From Chitinophaga pinensis (GTDB taxonomy: Bacteria > Bacteroidota > Bacteroidia > Chitinophagales > CAIOSU01), in NCBI GenBank assembly GCA_945901065.1, contig CAMDKI010000002.1, positions 434,001 to 498,000 of the forward strand: DNA of 64,000 nt, written 5' to 3'. Made by a program: the position numbers and the translations under genes. A model generated the notes under the pieces. That model was given only the letters and a program-made list of their open reading frames with translations. It did not search any database and was not told the DNA's origin. Numbering within the stretch: position 1 is the first letter of the stretch; the number at the start of each line of letters is the position of its first letter. Shown piece by piece: positions 29,401-36,671 of the stretch.

Positions 29401-31296
29401 GATATGACCAGCTCTATTATTGAGGTTACTGGTGTGCCTGAAGTACGTGTTGCCGATGCCAGCATTATACCGGATAGTGGCAAAGTGGTAATAGAACCAG
29501 GAGGCTTACTGCGCAACCTAACCAATGCTGTGGTGATTGCAGATACGGCAAACAAATCGCACCGTTTATATAAAGCCGACTTGACCATTGAGAGTAAAAA
29601 AAGCTACAAAGGCAGCGGATTGTACGATTATGTTTATGGTAAAACAAAACCACAACCCATCTTTTTTAGCAACATACAGGTAAAAGATGAAACAGGTAAG
29701 CGGAAGCGTGTTTTCTTTAAAACCTATGCTGATACACAGATACCGGATACCACCAACTTTATGCTCAACGATGGTTTTGCCTTCAAAGGTATGGCCAAAT
29801 TAGAAGCCGAATTGAAAAGCCTTATGTTTGATGGCTTTGGCAAACTATCGTTGCTTGATGAGCGCTTAGGCGAAAAATATTGGTTTACTTTATTAGATTC
29901 TATAGACCCTAACAATGCCGTAATACACTACGACAAAGTTTATAGCGACAGCAAAGACACCTTAACTGTTGGTGTGTTCTATAATCCTTTAGATACAGTT
30001 AGTAGCTTTTATACCAACTTAATGCAGCCGCTTCACAACCCAAGTGATTTCCCTACACTGCAGGTAAAAGGTATTTTGAAATACGATGACTTGCTTAAAA
30101 CCTACCGCTTCGGCAATGAGGAACGCCTAAACACTGCCAACCCCTATGGCAGTACGCTTACCTACGATACCAAAAACGGTGTGGTAAAAGCCGAAGGAAA
30201 AATGAACTTCCCGTTGGTGTTTAATCCATTGAAGTTGATTGTATCGGGTAACATGGAGCAAACTTTGGACTCAAACAAGTATGTGTTTACCACAACCATT
30301 GGCCTTGACCTAATCATGGAAAAAGACCTATTGGAAATGTTTGCCCGCGATGTGATTGCATTTAGCTTTGATAAGCCAAATGCCGATTACACTACCAATT
30401 TCTTTGAGAATGCATTGAGCAACTTGATGGATAAGAACAAGGCCAAGAAAACCATTGAAGAAATGCGCAAAACTGGGTTGTTTGCAAAACCCAAAGAACT
30501 AAGCACCAGCCTTGTAATAAGCGAAGTAAAGCTGATATACGACCCTTATTATCAAATATTTCGTTCCGATGGCCCAATAACCGTTTCATATATCGGCGAA
30601 TCGGGTGTACACAAAAAATTGAATGGTTACCTTGAGTTTGGCATGAGGCAAAACAACGACTTCTTTAACTTTTATATAGAAAGTACTTTTGACGATTGGT
30701 ATTACATAACCTACAACAACAAAACCCTTCAAATAGCCTCGAGCAAAGAAGATTTCAACAAACTTTTAGCTGCTATACCCGCCGAAAAACGCCAAGTTAA
30801 ACTGCCCAACAACGAATTTTACTTCTACACTATCAGCAGCTTTGGAGCTATGGAATCGTTTTTGGATAGGATGAATAAGATAGCCAGTGGAGTAAGAGTT
30901 GACCTTGACCTTTTTCCTAGCGATGAAGATTTAATGCAAGATGAATTGAACGATTTACGCCAGCAGCTTTTGGAGGAGGAAGAGATGAACAGGTTAGATC
31001 AAGAAGAAGAAGACCTACTCAATCAAGAAGAGAATGGCCCTGTAATTGTTGACCCAAGACCAAAGGACAATACACCTCCGCCAAGCGATGAAGATTTGAA
31101 TAACGATGCGCAGCAACCTAAAGGTGGTAAAAAGAAAAAGGATGACACCAGTACCATTGAAGAAACTGATGATGAACCAGTTGACGAGGAAGTAGAACCG
31201 CAGCCCAAAGAAGAGGAAAATACGATACCAAAAGAAGTGCTAGACTGGGAACAAAACCAAGGTGGCAAAAAGAAAAAGAAAGGCAAAGACGAATAG
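26434..31296 (+). CDS. Giant exported beta-rich protein of unknown function with charged Lys/Glu tail
   Basis: 1620 residues with a signal peptide ending YTQAQ. I do not recognise a domain. The sequence is dominated by short strands. A motif of the kind L(K/R)GxGxxxY/F recurs (LRGSGKVDYLF, LKGDGRFEFKE, YKGSGLYDYVYG, FKGMAKLEAEL), suggesting repeated beta-sheet units such as a long jelly-roll or groove. Residues about 1490-1620 are low-complexity, first Glu/Asp-rich then with two GGKKKK patches. There is no C-terminal sorting domain. It follows prmA by 22 bases and precedes a SpeE-like gene by 6 bases. Periplasmic or outer-membrane-associated location is likely; the role is open. Confidence 0.75.
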   Translation: MKYILLLLSLTIGLYTQAQTITSFPADPAAFLKELDVFMNTTKRDDAKEATDKFLALNKAGKITPDIIAKVIENSNAMLAQKLRAAPHFVDYLTAVNIYAESGTAADVFGKWSGILNEVIKIQRKGSSKEFTQYIEFSVGLFKENAFYYTKSKIWKATSKSYELGFANEKPFIKFPSTDLLGISTADTIFVFSTSGIYYPLDEVWNGGKGKVNWEKVGLPADQVYAELKGYTIEMNKADYSVDSVTFYNKTYFDFGLQGSFKDRLTAQKSMTGFPNFVSYRKDLPIKNLGPNIKYLGGFAMEGSQIVGGGDSTAKATLIFTQDNGRTAVMLKSSYIVIKTNDELSANNAEVSIYVGKDSIYHPGLTIKYKMQKRELAFYAGNEGVSASSFYDSYHRQEFNAEAIVWDLNTNDLQVKMTSGAGKNPMVVTSYNYFRKGELDKYQGAMDFNPISVIKIYCDETSSRDFYAETLAKRMNPSYTENTIKRMLYKLVEDGFIYYDNITGIVTVKDKVFNFVLSNADKIDHDVIQFNSYSTKNNAVLNLDTFDMTVEGVRMIVLSDSQEVRIFPGDTIDIQLREDQDITFSNIVMAGIIDFVGEGFYFDYDSFKVDLTDLAAATINVPTGEKDKDGDPVFVQLRSKIEGLTGYLNIAQPNNKAGKKPALQYPIFTNRKKSFVYYSADSIHQGAYTRDSFYFQLDPFQLDSLISFDPYYTDLGGRLVSYGIFPTFDEQLKIQEDLSLGFQRTTPPKGFELYRGKGTYTDSIKLSNTGLRGSGKVDYLFTSFNSSDIIFFPDSLDAVTDSFNMKKTTYKGFTYPLVEGFDNDIHWLPYGDSMYIKMRTVPFTMYEEGSNLKGNLLLTASGLKGDGRFEFKEAVLASTQFNFKSESMSSDTMSMQIKSIGEDRVTFNTPNVSGDVDFVKRQGQFKANDENIPTDFSNNYYKTEINEFFWDIDANILDFKSPEGSAGAYFVSTKSDQDSLKFLGKRGLFDMTSSIIEVTGVPEVRVADASIIPDSGKVVIEPGGLLRNLTNAVVIADTANKSHRLYKADLTIESKKSYKGSGLYDYVYGKTKPQPIFFSNIQVKDETGKRKRVFFKTYADTQIPDTTNFMLNDGFAFKGMAKLEAELKSLMFDGFGKLSLLDERLGEKYWFTLLDSIDPNNAVIHYDKVYSDSKDTLTVGVFYNPLDTVSSFYTNLMQPLHNPSDFPTLQVKGILKYDDLLKTYRFGNEERLNTANPYGSTLTYDTKNGVVKAEGKMNFPLVFNPLKLIVSGNMEQTLDSNKYVFTTTIGLDLIMEKDLLEMFARDVIAFSFDKPNADYTTNFFENALSNLMDKNKAKKTIEEMRKTGLFAKPKELSTSLVISEVKLIYDPYYQIFRSDGPITVSYIGESGVHKKLNGYLEFGMRQNNDFFNFYIESTFDDWYYITYNNKTLQIASSKEDFNKLLAAIPAEKRQVKLPNNEFYFYTISSFGAMESFLDRMNKIASGVRVDLDLFPSDEDLMQDELNDLRQQLLEEEEMNRLDQEEEDLLNQEENGPVIVDPRPKDNTPPPSDEDLNNDAQQPKGGKKKKDDTSTIEETDDEPVDEEVEPQPKEEENTIPKEVLDWEQNQGGKKKKKGKDE

Positions 31297-31302
31297 GTAG
31301 AT

Positions 31303-31968
31303 ATGTGGGATTTTATTTTGAAAGGACTGAGCTACTTAGTAAGTATTCCTGTGGAAACTAGAAATAGTGATCATAGCCCAAAACTTAAAGTATCATTAAA
31401 GAACGGCAGATATGCTCTAGCTACTAATGCGGTTTATTATTCGCACGAGGATAATTATACATCGTTTGTAAAAACATTTGAGCAGCTAAAACCTACCCAA
31501 GAAAAAACCAATCGAGTATTGGTGCTAGGTTATGGGTTGGGTAGCATACCCCATATATTGCACAAGCGCCACCATATTAAGGCACACTACACTGCGGTTG
31601 AAATTGACCCTGTGGTAGTTGGTATGGCACAGCGATACGGAAATTTACCTGAAGGCAGCCAAGTAAGTTGGTTAAATGCCGATGCCATATCGTTTGTAAC
31701 CTTCAGTAAAGAGCAGTATGACCTGATTTGTATAGACGTGTTTATTGACGAAAGGGTGCCCGCAGGTTTTTTAAGGAAAGAGTTTTTGCAAGAAACAGTT
31801 AAGCTGTTAAAACCTGGCGGTAAATTGCTATTTAGCCACTTAGTGGTTTCACCTGAGCAAAAACACAAGGCCAGCGACTATTTTGAAGGAACCTTCAAAG
31901 ACATTTTCCCAACTGCTAGTGTTATAGATACTGGCGGAAATTGGGTGCTGCTTGGCAATAAAAATTAA
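31303..31968 (+). CDS. Spermidine-synthase-like SAM-binding methyltransferase-fold protein
   Basis: 221 residues. A Rossmann core reads VLVLGYGLGSIPHIL, then AVEIDPVVVGMAQ, LNADAISFV, YDLICIDVF and LLKPGGKLLFSHL, as in SpeE-like proteins. It lacks the long N-terminal beta-domain of true spermidine synthase, so polyamine synthesis is unlikely. It is probably a stand-alone small-molecule methyl- or aminopropyltransferase of unknown substrate. It sits 6 bases after the giant exported protein gene, and is probably cotranscribed with it. Confidence 0.75.
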   Translation: MWDFILKGLSYLVSIPVETRNSDHSPKLKVSLKNGRYALATNAVYYSHEDNYTSFVKTFEQLKPTQEKTNRVLVLGYGLGSIPHILHKRHHIKAHYTAVEIDPVVVGMAQRYGNLPEGSQVSWLNADAISFVTFSKEQYDLICIDVFIDERVPAGFLRKEFLQETVKLLKPGGKLLFSHLVVSPEQKHKASDYFEGTFKDIFPTASVIDTGGNWVLLGNKN

Positions 31969-32037
31969 GCTTTACATCCAGTATCCACCCACTTTATTTA
32001 TCTTCGTTCAACTTCTTCCTAAACTAAAAAAGGGTAT

Positions 32038-33567
32038 ATGAGAATATTGTTTTTGTCAATGGCGCTATTATGCGCTTCACTTTCGTCTTTTGCTCAAAAA
32101 TTTCAAGTTAAATGGGGACTTGAGTATAAAAAAGAAGGTGGAATGTTTTCCAATGACTATCTATTGGGCAGCGATGGTAAATATTTTTACGTATTAAGTG
32201 ACCCAAGGGGAAAGGCAAAGGTGCTCAAGTTTGATTTCACTTGTAAATTATTGACCGCAACACCAATTGCCTTTAGTACAGGTGGCAAAGAAAAGGCACA
32301 AGTGGGTGGAATGCTTACCATGAAAAATAAAACTTATCTTATTTTAGCTAGCCGCAACAAAAAAGCCGATATTATTACATTCTATCACACAGAGCTAAAG
32401 AATGGCTCCTTCAGCCCAACTGTAAAAAGCTTCTATTCCATTCCATTTTCATTCAATTTTGGTTCTGCTTTAAGCTTAGGTTACGGTTTTGCATCTATGG
32501 ATGCAACTGAGTCTGCCGATTTTAAGAAAAGCCCAGGTGGTAACGTGGCAGCAATTGCTGCATCGGGCATTGGAGTAAATAAAGAAGAAGTGATTAAAAT
32601 TTCTGTGCTAGATGAAAACTTAAAAGTACTTTGGGAAAAGCCATTTCCGCTAAAAGTTTCGGATCGTAACATATACATAGAACAATATGTTGTGAATGAC
32701 AAAGGAGAAGTATTTATTGCCGCTAAACAATGGGACTCTAAAGAATCTTACAAAAAAGGGTTACCTAAGTACGATTACAAGGTATATAAATTTACGGAAA
32801 GCGGCATGGCAGAAAGTACCATAAAATTAGATGGCGATAAGGCACCATGGGATGCCGGGCTTTTTCCAACTCCAGGTGGAGGCGTAAATTTAGGTGGTTT
32901 CTATACTAAAACCTCTACCCCTAAAGGAAGTGCTGACGGTGTTTTTTTTAGCATGGTAGATGAATCGAACAAAGTAAAATCAAGCGCTTATCCATTCACC
33001 GAGGAATTTTTAGAAGGATTGCAAACCAAAAAGCAGGATAAAAAAGACGAGGGTATTACTAGGTTTTCAATTGATTACTTAGTTCGCTTTCCGGATGGTA
33101 CATATTCGTTTATTGCTGAAAAATATTACATAACTACCTATACAACTACCGACAGCAAAGGAAACACCACTACAACTACCATTTATCACTCCGATGAAAT
33201 TGTGGTGCCCCGTTTTTCTGCTACTGGCGAGTTGTTATCAATGGCAAAAGTGGAGAAAACTTTCTCGTTTAGAAACACGCCAATATTTACATCTTACTCC
33301 TTCTTTGTTAAAGACAACAGCATAGTATTGGTGTATAATGATTTTAAAACCAAAGAGGAGCGCAAAGCCTCAGGAAAAGGCCGCGCTATATACACTGATA
33401 TATGCTATGTAAGTGAAAATGGGGATGTAAAAATTGACAATATTTTCACAAGCAAAGACGTAGAGAAATATTACGTTCCAGGTAGCAGCGTAGATCTTGG
33501 AAACGGCAAGCACGTAGTAAAAGCAATAAAAGGCAAAATGTATACTTATGGGATAATTTCGCTCTAA
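32038..33567 (+). CDS. Exported protein of unknown function
   Basis: 509 residues with a signal peptide ending SSFAQ. The body has beta-propeller-like strand patterns (KVLWEKPF, GEVFIAAKQW, DYKVYKFTESG, GVNLGGFYT), as in many uncharacterised Bacteroidota periplasmic proteins. A low-complexity Thr-rich stretch (TTYTTTDSKGNTTTTTIYH) lies around residue 360-385. No catalytic motif is recognisable. A strong bidirectional terminator follows at 33581-33624, so this is a single-gene unit or the end of one. Confidence 0.75.
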   Translation: MRILFLSMALLCASLSSFAQKFQVKWGLEYKKEGGMFSNDYLLGSDGKYFYVLSDPRGKAKVLKFDFTCKLLTATPIAFSTGGKEKAQVGGMLTMKNKTYLILASRNKKADIITFYHTELKNGSFSPTVKSFYSIPFSFNFGSALSLGYGFASMDATESADFKKSPGGNVAAIAASGIGVNKEEVIKISVLDENLKVLWEKPFPLKVSDRNIYIEQYVVNDKGEVFIAAKQWDSKESYKKGLPKYDYKVYKFTESGMAESTIKLDGDKAPWDAGLFPTPGGGVNLGGFYTKTSTPKGSADGVFFSMVDESNKVKSSAYPFTEEFLEGLQTKKQDKKDEGITRFSIDYLVRFPDGTYSFIAEKYYITTYTTTDSKGNTTTTTIYHSDEIVVPRFSATGELLSMAKVEKTFSFRNTPIFTSYSFFVKDNSIVLVYNDFKTKEERKASGKGRAIYTDICYVSENGDVKIDNIFTSKDVEKYYVPGSSVDLGNGKHVVKAIKGKMYTYGIISL

Positions 33568-33580
33568 GCTTTCCCTATTA

Positions 33581-33624
33581 GGCACAAAAAAGCCCCCAGA
33601 AAACTCTAGGGGCTTTTTTGTGCC
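33581..33624. terminator. Bidirectional terminator between two convergent genes
   Basis: GGCACAAAAAAGCCCC at 33581-33596 is the exact reverse complement of GGGGCTTTTTTGTGCC at 33609-33624, a perfect 16-base stem with a 12-base loop. The central GCCCC/GGGGC core is flanked by A- and T-runs, so it works for both the exported-protein gene and the E1 fusion gene. Confidence 0.9.
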
Positions 33625-33631
33625 TATTTGT

Positions 33632-36058
33632 TTAATATATCTTAGGAAACCTTGTTGGGTCAGCCTCATGCATAAGGCCATAAAGCGTTTCAAAAACATC
33701 GTCAGGGCTTGGCTTGCTAAAGTAGTCTCCATCGCTACCATAAGCCGCACGGTGCGGCTGAGCGGTGATGGTACGTGGCTCGGCATCCAGATGGAAATAC
33801 CCCTTTTGGGTTTCCAATATTTGCTGTAAAATATACGCCGAAGCACCGCCCGGCACATCTTCATCTAACACCACCAACCGGTTAGTCTTTTTCACCGATT
33901 CTACTATCTGGTGGTCAACATCAAATGGCAGAAGGGTTTGCACATCCACCAACTCCACTGACACGCTAAATGGCTTCAGCATTTCAATAGCTTCTTGCGC
34001 TACACGCACGCATGATCCGTAGGTAACCAGAGTAATATCACTACCGGCTTGCAATACCTCTGGCTGCCCCAATGCTACTCTGAACTCGCCAATGTTATTG
34101 GGCATGGTTTCTTTCAAACGGTAACCATTCAAACATTCCACCACCAAAGCCGGTTCGTCGGCTGCCAACAAGGTATTGTACATACCAGCGGCTTGTACCA
34201 TATTGCGCGGCACACAAACATGCAAACCACGTAGGCTATTAATAATCATACCCATTGGGCTGCCCGTATGCCAAATACCTTCTAGCCTGTGCCCGCGGGT
34301 ACGGATAATCAAAGGAGCCTTTTGGCCGCCACGAGTGCGGTATTGCAGTGTAGCTAAATCATCGGTAAGCGGTTGCAAACCATAAATTAGATAATCAAGG
34401 TATTGTATCTCGGCTATAGGTCTCAAACCACGCATAGCCAATCCCATCCCTTGTCCCATAATAGTAGCCTCACGGATACCAGTATCAAACACGCGCTTTA
34501 CACCATACTTATCTTGCAGGCCAGCAAATGCTTGGTTCACATCACCAATTTTGCCTACATCCTCACCAAAAGCCACTACCCTACTATCGCGCGCTAATAT
34601 GTTGTCAAAGCATTGATTCAATATCTCGTAGCCATTTAGCTGCTGCGCATCATCATCATATTGGGCAGCTATCGGTTCTATTTTAAGGGCCGCCTGTAAC
34701 GATTCACTGTGTAAGTGGCTATTGAATTTCTGTTTGCCCTCTTGTAGCAAAGTCTCCAAATAACCTATTACATTGTCTCGAGCAGCACTATCCTCGCCTA
34801 AGGTTACGCGCAAAGCTTTTTTAAGCGCAAGTATTACCTCTTTGCGTAAGGGCTCTAATGTTTTCTGTAAAGCCTCATTAGCTGCAGATATAGCATCGCC
34901 ATTAGCGCTTTCTGTTGCCAGCGTATCCAACAACTGGCCCGCATAGTTCATTTGGTTCTTTATCGGCTCCAAAAAGTTCTTTAGTGCCGATTTTTGGGCA
35001 GCACGCACGCTCTTTTTAGCCGCTTCTTCTATCTCCGTAAGCTCATCATCTGTAGCCAACTCGTTATCCAATATCCATTTCCGGAACTGGAGGTTACAGT
35101 CATATTCCTTCTCCCACTCTAAGCGCTCAGCACTTTTGTATCGCTCATGCGAACCAGAAGTTGAGTGCCCCTGGGGTTGAGTAACCTCAGTAACATGGAA
35201 CATGGCAGGAATGTGTGTTTCGCGCACACGTTCAACGGCTTTGGTGAAAGTCTCAATAAGCGCGGCATAATCCCAACCATTAACGGTATAAATGGCCATG
35301 CCCTTGCCCTCATCATCTACCTGAAAACCAGACAAAGCTTCGGAAATGCTTCCTTTGGTAGTTTGGTACTCCTTAGGTACGGATATACCATACCCATCAT
35401 CCCACACGCAGGTAACCATCGGTATCCCCTGCACGCCAGCGGCATTAATGGCTTCCCAAAATAACCCTTCGGAAGTGCTGGCATCGCCAATGGTAGCAAA
35501 GCTTACCTCACTGCCATTGTGCGAAAACTTATCGGAACCTTCAACTACATTTTCCCTATATACTTTCGAGGCCAATGCCAAGCCAACTGCGCGCGCCATT
35601 TGGCAAGCAGTAGGCGAAGCATCGGCACTAGTATTAAATCGGCTAGTGAGGTCAACCCAGTTGCCATCGGCATCTAGGCTACGGGTAGCAAAGTGCGCGT
35701 TCATTTGGCGACCTGCCGAAGATGGCTCGGCTTCCACATCGGGGTTGGCATATAATTGAGCAAAAAATTGCTCCATGGTAATCACACCAGTTGCAAACAT
35801 CAAAGTCTGGTCTCGGTAGTAACCACTGCGGAAATCGCCATTGCGCACGGCCTTAGCCAGAGCCACTTGGGCTAGCTCTTTACCATCGCCAAAAATGCCA
35901 AATTTGGCCTTACCTGTAAGCACTTCTTTACGGCCCAAAAGGCTCACTTCGCGACTCTCGGTTACCAAACGATAATCGTTAAGCACCTGGGCTTTAAACT
36001 CCTCGAAGGATAGTTCAGAACCTTGTCCAACCTTAGTTTTCACGTCGTTTTCCACCAT
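33632..36058 (-). CDS. Fused E1 alpha/beta 2-oxoacid dehydrogenase (thiamine diphosphate-dependent)
   Basis: 808 residues. The alpha-like part (about 30-370) has the ThDP-binding segment GDASTSEGLFWEAINAAG and PMVTCVWDDGYGISV. A helical spacer (about 350-470) follows. The beta-like part (about 480-808) has FGEDVGKIGDVNQAFAGL, DTGIREATIMGQGMGLA, TRGGQKAPLIIRTR and SVELVDVQTLLPFD, as in branched-chain or pyruvate dehydrogenase E1 beta. It decarboxylates a 2-oxoacid and passes the acyl group to an E2 lipoyl protein; the E2 and E3 genes are not in the window. Which 2-oxoacid is used cannot be told from the sequence. It shares a bidirectional terminator with the exported-protein gene. Confidence 0.88.
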   Translation of the reverse strand: MVENDVKTKVGQGSELSFEEFKAQVLNDYRLVTESREVSLLGRKEVLTGKAKFGIFGDGKELAQVALAKAVRNGDFRSGYYRDQTLMFATGVITMEQFFAQLYANPDVEAEPSSAGRQMNAHFATRSLDADGNWVDLTSRFNTSADASPTACQMARAVGLALASKVYRENVVEGSDKFSHNGSEVSFATIGDASTSEGLFWEAINAAGVQGIPMVTCVWDDGYGISVPKEYQTTKGSISEALSGFQVDDEGKGMAIYTVNGWDYAALIETFTKAVERVRETHIPAMFHVTEVTQPQGHSTSGSHERYKSAERLEWEKEYDCNLQFRKWILDNELATDDELTEIEEAAKKSVRAAQKSALKNFLEPIKNQMNYAGQLLDTLATESANGDAISAANEALQKTLEPLRKEVILALKKALRVTLGEDSAARDNVIGYLETLLQEGKQKFNSHLHSESLQAALKIEPIAAQYDDDAQQLNGYEILNQCFDNILARDSRVVAFGEDVGKIGDVNQAFAGLQDKYGVKRVFDTGIREATIMGQGMGLAMRGLRPIAEIQYLDYLIYGLQPLTDDLATLQYRTRGGQKAPLIIRTRGHRLEGIWHTGSPMGMIINSLRGLHVCVPRNMVQAAGMYNTLLAADEPALVVECLNGYRLKETMPNNIGEFRVALGQPEVLQAGSDITLVTYGSCVRVAQEAIEMLKPFSVSVELVDVQTLLPFDVDHQIVESVKKTNRLVVLDEDVPGGASAYILQQILETQKGYFHLDAEPRTITAQPHRAAYGSDGDYFSKPSPDDVFETLYGLMHEADPTRFPKIY

Positions 36059-36126
36059 TACTTTCGGCTTTTTTGGGATAGTAAAGATACGAAATTATAG
36101 GCGACACTAAATAGTTACGGGTTACG

Positions 36127-36217
36127 AGTTGCGAGTTACGGGTTAAAATTTTAATCTCAATAAATACACTATTTACAAGACCTCAATACAAAAACGCTCT
36201 ACCCGTAACTCGTAACT
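36127..36217. repeat. 17-base imperfect inverted repeat in the gap between two minus-strand genes
   Basis: AGTTGCGAGTTACGGGT at 36127-36143 is the reverse complement, with one mismatch, of ACCCGTAACTCGTAACT at 36201-36217. The left arm is preceded by a second tandem unit AGTTACGGGTTACG at 36113-36126. The loop between arms is 57 bases and AT-rich. It lies between the E1 gene promoter and the 3' end of the YjbR gene. Confidence 0.75.
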
Positions 36218-36224
36218 ACATACT

Positions 36225-36569
36225 TTATCCTATTTCCTGCTGCTTCTTCTTGGTTAGCCCGGCCTTTACCAGTGCATAGCTTTGACGTACAAGGAGCTCC
36301 CATTCTTTTTGACTGAGGGCGTTAGCGGTTTTTACATGTATCCATTTGTAACGGGCCAAATAAGCGGCTGGGATGATTTCAGGCCGAGCAATCAGTTCCT
36401 CAAACTCCTCATCCTTTACCTTAAAAGAAGCTTGAAACGGTCCATTTCCTAACCAAGTGGTACAAAACATCTTATCACCAATAAGAAAGCATAGATCGTT
36501 GCCCCATTTAATATCTTCGGTAGCGCCTTTAAGGCTTAAACATAGGTCACGTAGTTGTTCATGGTGCAT
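36225..36569 (-). CDS. MmcQ/YjbR family protein
   Basis: 114 residues, the full length of the family. Recognisable parts are MHHEQLRDLCLSLKGATED at the N terminus, WGNDLCFLIGDKMFC, and PAAYLARYKWIHVK near the C terminus. YjbR proteins have a CyaY-like fold and are often called DNA-binding, but the function is poorly known. No operon partner: the E1 gene is downstream after 166 bases of repeat-containing DNA. Confidence 0.88.
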   Translation of the reverse strand: MHHEQLRDLCLSLKGATEDIKWGNDLCFLIGDKMFCTTWLGNGPFQASFKVKDEEFEELIARPEIIPAAYLARYKWIHVKTANALSQKEWELLVRQSYALVKAGLTKKKQQEIG

Positions 36570-36671
36570 AGGCTTGAAGTTAACAAATCCTTAATTATCA
36601 ATTTAGATAAGCAAAGTGCAACGTTTGCTTTATCTTAACAATCAAATAAGCACAAAACCCTAATCCGCTCC

